From positions 18,286-82,285 of the forward strand of contig CALUND010000005.1 of assembly GCA_944321925.1 (NCBI GenBank): a DNA stretch of 64,000 nt, read 5' to 3'. Each line of letters opens with the position of its first letter. Position 1 is the first letter of the stretch. The notes under the pieces were generated by a model. The model was not told the DNA's origin. It saw only the letters and a list, made by a program, of their open reading frames with translations, and did not search any database. Origin of the DNA: an uncultured Rikenellaceae bacterium. Lineage in GTDB: Bacteria > Bacteroidota > Bacteroidia > Bacteroidales > Rikenellaceae. A program made the position numbers and the translations under genes. Of the stretch, positions 37,270-46,683 are shown in pieces.

Positions 37270-37385
37270 TCCGATGCAGAGTGCGAATGATGCTGTCGGT
37301 TGAGAAATCTCCGACAACCTCAAGGCATTTGTTGGACGGAAACGGGAAATTTTTTAACTTTAACCATTCTGTGAATTAAAATAAT

Positions 37386-38528
37386 ATGCAAATGGGTAAA
37401 CTTTCCGATTTTTCTGGTTCGCAACCCTCCGGACGACTCATGTCACTCGATGCGCTTCGGGGTTTCGACATGTTGTTCATCATGGGTTTTGCCGGTTTGG
37501 TTACGGCAGTGGCTCATCTTTTTCCGGGCGGAGTGAGCGATTGGTTCATCGCCCAGATGGGGCATGCCCAGTGGGACGGGCTGTTCCATCACGACACGAT
37601 TTTCCCGTTGTTTCTTTTCATCGCGGGCGTTTCGTTTCCCTACTCTTTTGCCAAGCAGCAGGAGGCGGGGGCATCCCGGGGCAAGATCCATTGGAAGATA
37701 TTTCGGCGGGCGTTGGTCCTGATCCTGCTCGGATTGGTCTATAACGGATTGTTCCGTCTTCAGCTCGATACGTTGCGTTTTCCCAGCGTATTGGCGCGTA
37801 TCGGTTTGGCCTGGATGTTTGCGGCGCTGTTGTTCGTCCATTTCGGAGTCCGTACGCGGGCGGTGATCGCTGCGGTCATTTTGTTGGGATACGGCTTTTT
37901 CTGCCAGTTCGTAGGGGCCCCCGATGCGCCGGCCGGAGCTTCGCCACTCTCCTACGAGGGGTGTTATGCCGGGTACATCGACCGCATGACGCTCGTCCCC
38001 CACATGATCGGCACTACGCTCGATCCGGAGGGTATCCTGAGCACACTGCCCGCTATCGTGACGGCGATGCTCGGAATGTTTACCGGCGAATTTATTCGGC
38101 GTCAGGACAATACCCTGACAGGTGCGAAGAAAGCGGCATACATGGCTGGAGCAGCCGTTGTGCTGATCGGGATCGGGTTGTTGTGGAATGAATTTGTGCC
38201 GATCAATAAGAAGCTGTGGAGCAGTTCGTTCGTTTGTACGGTGGGTGGCTATTCGCTGGCCATGCTGGCGCTGTTCTACTACCTGATCGATGTGCGCGGT
38301 TATCGTAAGTGGACCCTCTTTTTCCGGGTGATTGGATTGAATTCCATCACGATCTATATGGCCCAGCGAATGATCAATTTTTCGTTTACTTCGAAATTCT
38401 TTCTCGGCGGATTGGCTTCGCTGCTTCCCGAATCGGGGGCAGAGGTGCTCTATAGTGCCGGTTATGTGGCTGTTTGCTGGCTCTTCCTCTATTTCCTCTA
38501 CCGGCAGAAGATCTTTTTGAAAGTATAG
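37386..38528 (+). CDS. HGSNAT-like membrane acyltransferase (DUF5009)
   Basis: 380 residues, about ten hydrophobic segments. N-terminal SLDALRGFDMLFIMGF and HDTIFPLFLFIAGVSFPYSF are the signature of the heparan-alpha-glucosaminide N-acetyltransferase family. It would transfer acetyl groups to sugars across the membrane; the substrate here is unknown. ATG 37386 or 37392. A -7 like TAACTTTA lies near 37357-37364. A bidirectional terminator is 66 bp downstream. Confidence 0.9.
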   Translation: MQMGKLSDFSGSQPSGRLMSLDALRGFDMLFIMGFAGLVTAVAHLFPGGVSDWFIAQMGHAQWDGLFHHDTIFPLFLFIAGVSFPYSFAKQQEAGASRGKIHWKIFRRALVLILLGLVYNGLFRLQLDTLRFPSVLARIGLAWMFAALLFVHFGVRTRAVIAAVILLGYGFFCQFVGAPDAPAGASPLSYEGCYAGYIDRMTLVPHMIGTTLDPEGILSTLPAIVTAMLGMFTGEFIRRQDNTLTGAKKAAYMAGAAVVLIGIGLLWNEFVPINKKLWSSSFVCTVGGYSLAMLALFYYLIDVRGYRKWTLFFRVIGLNSITIYMAQRMINFSFTSKFFLGGLASLLPESGAEVLYSAGYVAVCWLFLYFLYRQKIFLKV

Positions 38529-38594
38529 GTTCCCGTTTGGGGTTCCGGAGCAGCATGGGAGCGTGCGGTTTTGCGACAGACCGTGACCCTGCAC

Positions 38595-38634
38595 AAAAAA
38601 ACGTCGTCCGAACTGTTCGGACGACGTTTTTTTT
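38595..38634. terminator. Bidirectional terminator
   Basis: Stem AACGTCGTCCGAAC and its complement around 38614, flanked by A and T runs. It serves the plus-strand membrane acyltransferase and the minus-strand lipoprotein gene. Confidence 0.88.
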
Positions 38635-38651
38635 GTGAATGGCGCAGAATT

Positions 38652-40655
38652 CTATTCCGCGTAGATGATCGTGAAGTTGTCGAGTCGCAATTCGCTGTTG
38701 GGATTTCCCAGGAACTGGTCGCCCAGAGCGCTCGATGTGCACGATATGTTGAGGTAGTTGGGAGTCATTCCGGTTGCGGCTTCGACGGCTGTCAGCGGAA
38801 TTGTCATGGTTTGCCACGAGCCTGCTGCGACGTAGTTGGTCTGTTTGGTGATTCCGTTCACCTGGATGGTGTGACCGCTCGTGTTGCAGGGATAGCATGC
38901 TCCTGCTGCTACGCGGGTCGCGGTACACGTATAGCCGTCGCTGGTTACGGTTCCGGTCAGGTCGGTTGAGGGGCCTGTGGTACTTGTTCCGTAGCCGTGG
39001 TATTCGTAAGTGGAGCCTTCGTCATGGCTGAGCAGCTCGAAGGTGATGCCTCCGCAGTCTACATCCAATTGACCGTTGCTTCCTTTCGCAGCGCCGGAAT
39101 AATAGATATCGACCTGAAGTCCCGCGATCTCTTTCGACGGGAAGAACGGAATGCCGAAATAGGTCATCTTCCGAGGATTGGCAGCATCTGTGCCTCCCAC
39201 GAAATTTCCGGTAAATAGCGAAGCTGCGGTAATGCCGTGTGTCGCCGGATAAAATATGTTGGCCAGTGGATTGTATTTGGTTTGAAGCTGTGCGCAGGAA
39301 CCGGCATCGTGCGACAGCTCGAGCGTCCCCTGGATAGTCATGCCTGCCGGTTTGTAGTTTGCTGCAGCCCAGCCGGTCGGGACAGGGAGACTTGCGCTGT
39401 TGTTGCTCCAGCTATCCAGGTTACCGTTGCTCAGTTGGGGCAGGTAGCTCAGGCGCACCGTGTAGTCGAGCGTCACATTGGCGCGGGTCGTTGTGGCTGC
39501 AGGTACCGACAGCGTTTGTACATCGCGGACATCGGCGAATGAGAGCGTACCGGTTTGGGTCTGACCGTCGGTATCTTTATAGGAGTAGTTTACATCGATG
39601 GCCTGTTGACCTTGCGGCGAGGCGGATGTGAGCGGAATGAGGATGTCCAGCCCCTTTACGGAGGGCGTTTCGACCGTGTAGTTCGAATTGCCCAAAGAGG
39701 TTACGGTGAAGTCGCTCATGGAGGTGAAATCGACGGCCGAGAGGTTGGCAATCTGCTGTTTGTATTTTTTGTTCGCTACGAAAGTGAGCGGTTTGGTTGC
39801 CCAGATGTTTTTCGTATAGATGTGTCCGTTGATGTCGGTAAAAGTCACGGTGAAACTGCCTGCTGCATGTGTTCCGGGGAGAATCAGCAGGTAGACGTTC
39901 TGCGAAGCCGATCCGTCGAGTTGCAGCCCGGTCGAACCGAATGAAAGGGTGATGCTTTTCGAGGTGGCCGTTTTCGACGAGATGCAGTTGTCGAACGGCT
40001 TGGTGATGTCGAGAGTCGCCTTTCCTGCCAGAGGATCGCCGGTCGTGGTGAGCGTCATCGAAGCGAGCGTTACCGGATCGTCCGCATCCAGCACGAACTG
40101 AATGACCGGGAGAATGTGGGTGAAGGAGAACGAAACCTGCTGCGTGGGATCGTCGGAGGCGACTCCTTCGGCAATCATCAGTGCGTTATCGGCAATGTGA
40201 TCCATGGTGTTCCCGGTTTGCGTTTGCGTTGCGGGTACGGTGGTCGTTATGCCTGTTTTGGTAAGATTGGCCGCACTGTGAGGAAAATAGGCGTGGAACG
40301 TGCGCGTGCCGGTTCCATTGCCCCATCCGATCACTTTCCCCTGGTCGGCGGCGAGGAACGTACAGGAGGTTCCGTCTCCGGTGGGGGTAGCGTCGTAGGC
40401 GTAGTTGTCTCCGAGCGATTCGGATGTCGTTGCTCCGAAAATACCGATCTGGTCGCCGGCTTCCCATTTGATCTTCACGGCTCCATTGTCTTCGAAAGAG
40501 GCTCGGTTCTGGTCGTCGTTTTCTTCGGAAACGATTACGCCACCGAAACTTACGGGGGTTCCGTTTCCGGTCGGTTGTCCGTTGTCGGTCAGGTTCTCTT
40601 TGGCGCATCCTGCCAACAGGATCGCTGCGCTTATGGCGATGAGTGTCTTTTTCAT
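38652..40655 (-). CDS. Fimbrillin-like / PCMD-type surface lipoprotein
   Basis: 667 residues. Lipoprotein signal MKKTLIAISAAILLAGCAKEN with lipid-attachment Cys17. Residues ~30-310 resemble fimbrillin-family domains (GDQIGIFG, KKYKQQI). The C-terminal part from ~410 (LSNGNLDSWSNN...GWAAANYK) looks like the putative carbohydrate-metabolism (PCMD) domain. Surface exposure is inferred. A 43-residue gene precedes it by 17 bp, the typical partner gene of such Bacteroidota loci. A strong terminator follows. Confidence 0.82.
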   Translation of the reverse strand: MKKTLIAISAAILLAGCAKENLTDNGQPTGNGTPVSFGGVIVSEENDDQNRASFEDNGAVKIKWEAGDQIGIFGATTSESLGDNYAYDATPTGDGTSCTFLAADQGKVIGWGNGTGTRTFHAYFPHSAANLTKTGITTTVPATQTQTGNTMDHIADNALMIAEGVASDDPTQQVSFSFTHILPVIQFVLDADDPVTLASMTLTTTGDPLAGKATLDITKPFDNCISSKTATSKSITLSFGSTGLQLDGSASQNVYLLILPGTHAAGSFTVTFTDINGHIYTKNIWATKPLTFVANKKYKQQIANLSAVDFTSMSDFTVTSLGNSNYTVETPSVKGLDILIPLTSASPQGQQAIDVNYSYKDTDGQTQTGTLSFADVRDVQTLSVPAATTTRANVTLDYTVRLSYLPQLSNGNLDSWSNNSASLPVPTGWAAANYKPAGMTIQGTLELSHDAGSCAQLQTKYNPLANIFYPATHGITAASLFTGNFVGGTDAANPRKMTYFGIPFFPSKEIAGLQVDIYYSGAAKGSNGQLDVDCGGITFELLSHDEGSTYEYHGYGTSTTGPSTDLTGTVTSDGYTCTATRVAAGACYPCNTSGHTIQVNGITKQTNYVAAGSWQTMTIPLTAVEAATGMTPNYLNISCTSSALGDQFLGNPNSELRLDNFTIIYAE

Positions 40656-40672
40656 AAGTTCGTGGTTTTGTG

Positions 40673-40804
40673 TTATTCGATGCCGCCCAAATCGACTTCT
40701 TCCATTTCGTTGGTGGTTGCTCCGCCCGATTCGGCGAATCCTTTCTCTACTGATACCTCCGTGACAATAATGCGGGGCTCTTCATAGATCGATGATTTTT
40801 CCAT
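40673..40804 (-). CDS. 43-residue peptide upstream of the surface lipoprotein
   Basis: Small gene: MEKSSIYEEPRIIVTEVSVE, then KGFAESGGATTNE and ending LGGIE. The pattern (P-x-I-x-V-x-E-V-x-VEKGFA) recurs, in my recollection, in short Bacteroidota genes beside fimbrillin or surface-protein operons. It has no signal peptide or membrane helix. A promoter box is 61 bp upstream, and the lipoprotein gene starts 17 bp downstream, so both are likely cotranscribed. Function unknown: it may be a pheromone-like or regulatory peptide, but nothing here shows this. Confidence 0.75.
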   Translation of the reverse strand: MEKSSIYEEPRIIVTEVSVEKGFAESGGATTNEMEEVDLGGIE

Positions 40805-40864
40805 TTCTTTCAAAGGGTTTAATTTATTTTTTCAGAACTTTTTATCTGTTTTGGGAAACAGCTG

Positions 40865-40872
40865 CAAAAGTA
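40865..40872 (-). promoter_or_regulatory. -7 box of the peptide/lipoprotein operon
   Basis: Minus-strand TACTTTTG, a perfect TAnnTTTG, 61 bp from the peptide ATG. The -33 candidate is a weak TTC about 21 bp upstream. Confidence 0.55.
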
Positions 40873-40989
40873 GAAAAACAGTCCGCTTTTTTTGAATCAG
40901 AGGACTGTTTTTGTGGGAATGCTGATAAAAAGAATATAAAATCAAACAAAAAGAGCATCGCGGCGCTTCCTGTTTGGCCGAACTGGAAA

Positions 40990-42321
40990 TCAGCGAAATC
41001 GGTCGGATGTCAGCAGGGAGTCGACCCATTTGTCGAGTCGGTCGAGGCGCACCGCGACATCGAGAATCGTGAAACGACGACGAATGTGTTGCGCACGGAG
41101 GAAGCTTTCCCGGAACCGTTTCGGGGTGATTCCGATCTCTTCGGGACGGGTCGGCGCTCCGACGGCCTGCAGACGCCGTTTGGCCTCCTCGAAGGGAATG
41201 AGTTGGTGGGAGAGCCGTTCGTGGAGCACGGCCCAATGCGATTTCAATTGCTCGATCTGTTGGCAAAGCTGTTCGGGACCGATGTATTTGGCACGTATTT
41301 CGGTGACGCCGATCGTGGGGAAATCGCTCCCGGCGAATAGCGTTGCGGCTCTTTCTTCCTGCTCCTGAAGCGAAGGCCAGGCTGCTACACAACCGGCTGT
41401 ATCGATTGTGTCGACCGGCGTAGCGAGCAGTTGTTCGTAAAGAGCGGTCGAGGCGAGCATGCCGATGCTTACTTTGAATCCGTGGGAAGGGGCGATGCCA
41501 TTCGCCATCTTATGGTGTTCCATGTCCCAAAGATGGCTGAATTGGTGGTCGGCGCCCGAAGCGGGGCGGCTCGATCGGGCTGCCTGCATGGCGAATCCCC
41601 CCAGAATCAATCCCTCTACAAGCGCTTCGATCGCTTTTTCATCGCCTCGTCGGGCACCCTCCGGATCGGCCAACGCCTCTTTCAGTCCCTCCTGTACGAC
41701 GGAGAAGGAGAACGGATCGATCGGTTCGACCCCCAGTTCATCGGCCAGGATCCAATCGGCTCCAGCCGTGATTTTCGCGAACAGGTCGGCATATCCGGAG
41801 GCGGTCATCGCAGCCGGAGCCTTTGCGATGATTCGTGTGTCGGCCAGCATGGCCAGCGGTGCCGGACAATCGAAAGTCTGTTTGGCGCCGCGATAGGTGA
41901 TGGAGGCTCCGTAGGCCGTGTAGCCATCCATCGAGGCGGCTGTGCCGACGCAAAGGTAGCGGCGTCCGGTTCGGTGAGAGGCGAGTTTCGTGAGGTCGTT
42001 GATCGTGCCCGATCCGACAGCGACGGGAATGGCATCCGTGGTTTTCAGGAAATTCTCCAACTGCTCGATGAAGCGCCATTCGGCATAAAGATCGGGCGAG
42101 GAGATTATGAAAGGCTTCTCTTGCGGAATGCCGGCTTGGCGGAGGGACTCTTCGACTGTTGCTCCGGCGGCTTGCCAGGTGTTGGGATCGGCTATGATGA
42201 CCGCCCTGGCGTCGGGGAATTGTTGATTGAAAAGTTCTGCTACACGGGGAAGCACGCCGCTTCCGATGAGGAGGGCCCGTGTTTCTGTTGCGCGGGCGAG
42301 GGCTTTTTCGACGCGGTTCAT
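40990..42321 (-). CDS. AraM-type sn-glycerol-1-phosphate dehydrogenase family protein
   Basis: 443 residues. Dehydroquinate-synthase-like fold: VAVGSGTINDLTK, CVGTAASMDGYTAYGAS, metal-binding ASGYADLFAKITAGADW, HQFSHLWDMEHH and SHGFKVSIGML. These match AraM/EgsA G1P dehydrogenases, which make the glycerol-1-phosphate stereoisomer from DHAP. In Bacillus AraM feeds heptaprenylglyceryl phosphate; the role in Bacteroidota is unclear. A C-terminal extension (~370-443) is longer than in B. subtilis. Single gene with its own promoter. Confidence 0.85.
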   Translation of the reverse strand: MNRVEKALARATETRALLIGSGVLPRVAELFNQQFPDARAVIIADPNTWQAAGATVEESLRQAGIPQEKPFIISSPDLYAEWRFIEQLENFLKTTDAIPVAVGSGTINDLTKLASHRTGRRYLCVGTAASMDGYTAYGASITYRGAKQTFDCPAPLAMLADTRIIAKAPAAMTASGYADLFAKITAGADWILADELGVEPIDPFSFSVVQEGLKEALADPEGARRGDEKAIEALVEGLILGGFAMQAARSSRPASGADHQFSHLWDMEHHKMANGIAPSHGFKVSIGMLASTALYEQLLATPVDTIDTAGCVAAWPSLQEQEERAATLFAGSDFPTIGVTEIRAKYIGPEQLCQQIEQLKSHWAVLHERLSHQLIPFEEAKRRLQAVGAPTRPEEIGITPKRFRESFLRAQHIRRRFTILDVAVRLDRLDKWVDSLLTSDRFR

Positions 42322-42405
42322 GTCGGGTGTTTTTTAATTCGCAGAGTCGGTCGTATGCCTGTTGCTCGGAATCGACGACTGCATGTTTGTGGAGATGAAC
42401 GATAA

Positions 42406-42436
42406 CAAAAATAGGGTTCTTGTAGAAAAAAACGAA
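42406..42436 (-). promoter_or_regulatory. Promoter of the AraM-type gene
   Basis: Minus-strand TTCG (42433-42436), 19 bp spacer, TATTTTTG (42406-42413), 85 bp before ATG 42321. Confidence 0.6.
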
Positions 42437-42555
42437 GCGAACGGTCGATTTTTGATCGGTTGTGTCGATTCGGGGCTACTGCTCCGATGCAGATGTCATT
42501 AACGAAGTTTGCGGGAGGTATGGAGAGAACTGGTCGAGGAATAGGAATAAACAAC

Positions 42556-42581
42556 AAAAGCACCCGATAGAGGGTACTTTT
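42556..42581 (-). terminator. Terminator of the zeta-like kinase operon
   Basis: Ten-pair stem with one G-T, 42556-42565 with 42572-42581, six-base loop, T-rich tail on the minus strand; lies 21 bp after the 51-residue gene. Confidence 0.75.
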
Positions 42582-42601
42582 AATCGTGTGTATGCAAGGA
42601 A

Positions 42602-42757
42602 TTAGATCTCCGACGCTTTGATCTTGAGGATTTTCCCGTTTCTTGCTACGACCAGTTCTCCGTCTGCTTTTTTGAGCTTCTCTACGAGGCGCTCTTGAGC
42701 CAGCCGGACTCCGGCGTCGATCTTCTCTTGCATTTGTTTGATTTCGATTTCACTCAT
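42602..42757 (-). CDS. 51-residue partner of the zeta-like kinase
   Basis: Short gene encoding MSEIEIKQMQEKIDAGVRLA, a charged helix (QERLVEKLKKADGEL), and VVARNGKILKIKASEI. No signal or membrane segment. Its start overlaps the 3' end of the kinase gene by 8 bp, so the two are translationally coupled. A small protein beside a toxin-like kinase suggests an antitoxin or regulator; the order (kinase first) is reversed from classical epsilon/zeta. Not previously assigned as far as I know. Confidence 0.75.
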   Translation of the reverse strand: MSEIEIKQMQEKIDAGVRLAQERLVEKLKKADGELVVARNGKILKIKASEI

Positions 42758-43322
42758 AATTCTCAAGTTTGCTGTATGTCAACGGATCGAAAACCGTTTT
42801 TGTTTCATTTTTGCACCCGATCGCAATCTTCCGGCCGTAGTTGATGTCGGTACTGTCGTAAATCGTCCAATAGTCGCACACCGGCAGATAGATGCGGAAC
42901 AGGTTTCGGATACCGGCCCGGTAACGTCTTCGGATGACGTTTTCCGGAATGTTGTGACCTCCTTCACTCACTCGTTGTGCCACCCGGATCACTGCCTGGT
43001 CGGGCGATGAGAGCCAGAAGTAGAGCAGCGTGACGAAAAAACCGCGTTCATGCACCTCCTGAATCAGGTTGTAGTGCGATTTGGTGGCCAGTGTCGTTTC
43101 GAAAGCGAAATCCGCTCCCTGCTCGATCAACTCGTGAATGCGGGCCAACATGATCTTGCCTGCCTGGATGGCCACGCTTTCCGGATTGAATGGGGAGAGC
43201 CCCTTGGCAATCTCGTCGGCGTTGACGAACTCCGTACAATTCAGCATCTCGGGTAGAATAGAAAAGGAGGCGGTCGTTTTACCCGCTCCGTTACACCCCG
43301 ATATGATGAACATTCTCGGCAT
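42750..43322 (-). CDS. Zeta-toxin-like P-loop kinase
   Basis: 190 residues. FIISGCNGAGKTTASFSILPEM is the Walker A, then FVNADEIAKGLSPFNPE, FETTLATKSHY and IRRRYRAGIRNLF. This is the layout of the zeta-toxin/UDP-GlcNAc kinase family found widely in Bacteroidota. Zeta toxins phosphorylate UDP-N-acetylglucosamine; whether this one is toxic is unknown. A -7 box (TATCTTTG, 43480-43487 minus) gives a ~150 bp leader. Its stop overlaps the 51-residue gene. Confidence 0.85.
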   Translation of the reverse strand: MPRMFIISGCNGAGKTTASFSILPEMLNCTEFVNADEIAKGLSPFNPESVAIQAGKIMLARIHELIEQGADFAFETTLATKSHYNLIQEVHERGFFVTLLYFWLSSPDQAVIRVAQRVSEGGHNIPENVIRRRYRAGIRNLFRIYLPVCDYWTIYDSTDINYGRKIAIGCKNETKTVFDPLTYSKLENYE

Positions 43323-43648
43323 GATCCGTCGGAATTCCGCGGGTTTCCCCTGAAGGAATTCCTGGTCGCTTTTTGTTTTTTTCTTCTTGCAGAAGAATTT
43401 GTTTATTACTGTGCTTCAGCTTTTTGAGATGCTCCCTGTTCCGAAGAAAAAGAGTGGCACTCCCTGAAACAATCGTCGGCAAAGATAATAATATTTGAAC
43501 AAACAAACTACAGCTCGCTCTTCGGTTTTGCTTTTTTCGTTAAAATTAGGCGGCTCTGAATGGAAGAGTATTCGAGAGAAATTCTTTAGGGGACAGAACC
43601 GGGGAGCCGATTCGGAAAGGCGAAGAATTTCACTATCTTTGTCTTGTC
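43323..43648. other. Divergent intergenic region kinase / phosphodiesterase
   Basis: Holds the kinase -7 box (43480-43487, minus) and the promoter of the plus-strand phosphodiesterase (43611-43641). A short minus-strand frame within the kinase leader has no clear start site and I do not call it. Confidence 0.6.
43611..43641 (+). promoter_or_regulatory. Promoter of YfcE-like gene, near-leaderless
   Basis: TTCG (43611-43614), 19 bp spacer, TATCTTTG (43634-43641). The ATG at 43649 lies only 8 bp after the box, so the mRNA must be almost leaderless. Confidence 0.7.
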
Positions 43649-44140
43649 ATGAAACGCATAGGGGTCATATCGGATACGCATGGACTTTTCGATGACACGC
43701 TGAAGGAGTTCCTTGCCGGGGTGGACGCGATCTGGCATGCCGGCGACATCGGATCGCTCCAACTCGCCGATCGCATCGCCGCCTTCAAGCCTTTGCATGC
43801 CGTCTGCGGAAACATCGACGGTTGGGATGTCCGCCGTCTTTACAAGGAGTTCGATTCGTTCCGCTGCGAAAAGCACAACGTACTCATCACCCACATCGGC
43901 GGCTATCCGGGGCACTACGACCGCAGGGCTCTCGACCGCATTCTGCAGTTCAAACCGACCCTTTTCGTTGCGGGCCACTCCCACATTCTGAAAATCATCT
44001 ACGACAAAAAATTCGACCTTTTGCACATCAATCCGGGCGCAGCAGGATGTTATGGATTCCACACAGTTAGGACGGCCGTTCGTTTTACGATCGACGGTGA
44101 GGAGATCCGCGACATGGAGGTCGGCGAGTGGAAACGCTGA
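43649..44140 (+). CDS. YfcE/MJ0936-family metallophosphoesterase
   Basis: 163 residues. Motifs SDTHG, WHAGDIGS, GNIDGWD, THIGGYPGHYD and AGHSHI are the complete metal-binding set of calcineurin-like phosphodiesterases of this size. Likely cyclic or small phosphodiester substrate; unknown. It precedes clpC with a hairpin between. Confidence 0.93.
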   Translation: MKRIGVISDTHGLFDDTLKEFLAGVDAIWHAGDIGSLQLADRIAAFKPLHAVCGNIDGWDVRRLYKEFDSFRCEKHNVLITHIGGYPGHYDRRALDRILQFKPTLFVAGHSHILKIIYDKKFDLLHINPGAAGCYGFHTVRTAVRFTIDGEEIRDMEVGEWKR

Positions 44141-44162
44141 TCGGACCGTAAAATATTCCCTC

Positions 44163-44190
44163 TTCCGACACGTTATATTGTCGGAATTTT
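44163..44190 (+). terminator. Hairpin terminator between phosphodiesterase and clpC
   Basis: Eight-pair stem TTCCGACA (44163-44170) with TGTCGGAA (44179-44186), loop CGTTATAT, then TTTTAT. It ends 13 bp before the clpC ATG, so it could also attenuate clpC transcription. Confidence 0.65.
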
Positions 44191-44202
44191 ATGAGGTGAA
44201 TT

Positions 44203-46683
44203 ATGCAAAACAGACAATCCAAAGCGCTCGAACGTCTCCTCGCCAGGGCGGCATTCGACGCCGAAAAGAACAATTACGAGTCCCGTCTCCAGGATCGGCT
44301 CTTTCTGTCGTTGCTGGGAGAGGAGAATTGTCATGCTGCACATATTCTGGGACACCTGCTCAAAGACTGGGAACTCTACCAAATCAAGATTCGCATCGAA
44401 CGCGAAATAGAAAAACAGACACAAAAAGAGAGGGAGGATCGTGCCGCTTTCTTTCGGGAATTGCCGATCCGGCTTTCGAACGTTGCGGGACCATCTGCCG
44501 TCATCAATACGGGCCATCTGTTGTTGCTTCTCCTTTCGGAACGCAATTCGATCGCTACACGCGTATTGGAGATGTACAACGTGAAAGTTCCCGAGGCAGA
44601 AGAGTATCTGAGGCAACTGCCTGCTGACGAAAACTATTACGAAGATATGCGGGCGCTCGACTCCCTTCGGGAACAGCCGCAGGAAGAGTTTAAAATTCGC
44701 ATCGAGAGCAAGAGCGTCGAGTCGGACTCCATGCTCGACAAACTCGGCATCAACCTGACGAAAGCCGCCGCCGAAGGACGAATCGATCCGGTGGTAGGAC
44801 GCGAAAAGGAGATCGAACGACTGATCCAGATTCTCGGACGACGCAAAAAAAACAATCCGATCCTGATCGGTGAAGCCGGCGTGGGGAAAAGTGCCATTGT
44901 CGAGGGATTGGCCCTGCGCATCGCTTCCGGAGAGGCTCCGCTCTCCCTGCGCGGCAAGCAACTCTACTCGCTCGACATCGCGTCGCTCGTTGCCGGAACC
45001 AAATACCGGGGTGAATTCGAAGAGCGGATCAAAATGCTCCTCGCCGAACTGACCCGCACACGCAATGTGATTCTCTTCATCGACGAGATACACACGATCG
45101 TCGGGGCCGGCAGCACACAGGGAAGCCTCGATACGGCCAACATGCTGAAACCGGCTCTGGCTCGCGGAGAGTTGCAATGCGTGGGGGCTACGACGCTCGA
45201 TGAATATCGCGAAAACATCGAAAGCGATGCGGCTCTTGAACGCCGGTTCCAAAAGATCATCGTGGAGCCGACCACCAAAGAGGAGACGCTGCGCATTCTG
45301 CACAACATCAAATCGCACTACGAGCAGCACCATTCCGTTCGCTATTCGGACGAGGCGTTGCAGGCGTGCGTCGACTTGTCGGAACGCTATATTACCGACC
45401 GTTGTTTCCCGGATAAGGCGATCGACGTGCTGGACGAAGCCGGTTCGAAGGCCCACATTCTGGGGGCGAAAGAGCCCGAAGCGATACGTTGTCTGGAGCG
45501 AAGCCTCGAAGAGGCCTCCTCCCGGAAACGGGAAGCGATTTCGGCCCTCATCTACGAGGAGGCGGCGGAGGCGCGTCTGCGGGAGATCGCCCTGAAGGCG
45601 AAGCTGGCTGAGAGTCGTACACACTGGCAACAGGAGATGGCAACGAATCCGATCGTCATCACCAGCGAACACATTGAAGAGGTGATTACCTCCATGACAG
45701 GCATTCCTGTCGAAAAAGTGTCGCAAGGCGAACAGTCGCGGCTCAACAACATGCAGCGCCATCTCTCCGAAATCGTGATCGGACAGCCCAATGCCGTAGA
45801 AAAGGTGGCCCGTTCGATTATCCGGAGCCGTGCCGGGTTGAAAGACCCCAATAAACCGATCGGAGTCTTCCTCTTCGTGGGGCCGACGGGCGTCGGTAAA
45901 ACCCATCTGGCCAAGGAGCTTTCGCGATGGATGTTCGATCGCGACGACGCGCTCATCCGCATCGACATGAGTGAATATTCCGAAAAGCACAATGTGTCGC
46001 GTCTGATCGGCTCGCCTCCCGGTTATGTGGGGTATGGAGAAGGTGGACAACTTACGGAAAGCGTACGACGCCAGCCCTATTCGGTGGTGCTGTTCGATGA
46101 GGTGGAGAAAGCGCATCCCGATGTATTCAACGTGATGCTCCAGATTTTCGACGACGGTCAGTTGACGGATGGACTCGGTCGGAAAGTCGATTTCAAGAAT
46201 ACGATCATCATCCTCACTTCGAACGTCGGATCGCGCGCGGCAGCCCAACGGCTCAGTGCCGTGGGGTTCAACACTTCGAACAGCCTCCACATCGCCACTG
46301 TGAATCGGGAGGCCGAATATCGCAAGGCGTTGACACAAACTTTCGCACCGGAGTTCATCAACCGAATCGACGACATCGTCATTTTCAACACCCTCCGTGA
46401 AGAGGATGTGGAACGGATCGTCGATCTCGAACTGGGTGTGCTCGGGAAACGGGCCGAGCGGTTGGGATACCGACTTCATATTTCGGGCAAAGCCCGCAAA
46501 GAGTTGGCCCTGTTGGGGTACGAAGCGCAATACGGAGTCCGTTCGCTCAAGCGTACGATTCTCGATCGGGTGGAGGAGCCTCTCGCTCAGATGATCGTAA
46601 GCGGCGAGGTGAAGCCAGGCGATGTGATCGACATCCGTTATGCCGACGAATCCATTCGACTTTTGGTCAAGAAAACGGCCTGA
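44203..46683 (+). CDS. clpC: ClpC-type AAA+ chaperone-protease ATPase
   Basis: 826 residues. Unfolds proteins for ClpP. A divergent N-terminal Clp-N region (~1-140), first AAA module with GEAGVGKS and [12 protein letters not shown], middle coiled insert (~400-460), second AAA module with GPTGVGKT and [12 protein letters not shown], then an ClpC-like end. The N-domain is less conserved than usual. ClpP is not nearby. GAGG precedes the ATG by 6 bp. Confidence 0.93.
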   Translation: MQNRQSKALERLLARAAFDAEKNNYESRLQDRLFLSLLGEENCHAAHILGHLLKDWELYQIKIRIEREIEKQTQKEREDRAAFFRELPIRLSNVAGPSAVINTGHLLLLLLSERNSIATRVLEMYNVKVPEAEEYLRQLPADENYYEDMRALDSLREQPQEEFKIRIESKSVESDSMLDKLGINLTKAAAEGRIDPVVGREKEIERLIQILGRRKKNNPILIGEAGVGKSAIVEGLALRIASGEAPLSLRGKQLYSLDIASLVAGTKYRGEFEERIKMLLAELTRTRNVILFIDEIHTIVGAGSTQGSLDTANMLKPALARGELQCVGATTLDEYRENIESDAALERRFQKIIVEPTTKEETLRILHNIKSHYEQHHSVRYSDEALQACVDLSERYITDRCFPDKAIDVLDEAGSKAHILGAKEPEAIRCLERSLEEASSRKREAISALIYEEAAEARLREIALKAKLAESRTHWQQEMATNPIVITSEHIEEVITSMTGIPVEKVSQGEQSRLNNMQRHLSEIVIGQPNAVEKVARSIIRSRAGLKDPNKPIGVFLFVGPTGVGKTHLAKELSRWMFDRDDALIRIDMSEYSEKHNVSRLIGSPPGYVGYGEGGQLTESVRRQPYSVVLFDEVEKAHPDVFNVMLQIFDDGQLTDGLGRKVDFKNTIIILTSNVGSRAAAQRLSAVGFNTSNSLHIATVNREAEYRKALTQTFAPEFINRIDDIVIFNTLREEDVERIVDLELGVLGKRAERLGYRLHISGKARKELALLGYEAQYGVRSLKRTILDRVEEPLAQMIVSGEVKPGDVIDIRYADESIRLLVKKTA

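Noticed and set aside
43291..43506. Short frame in the leader of the zeta-like kinase
   Set aside because: It has no good start after the promoter box and runs into the kinase gene; an antitoxin there would need evidence.
44173..46530. Long open frame antisense to clpC
   Set aside because: A shadow produced by codon bias of clpC; no family features.
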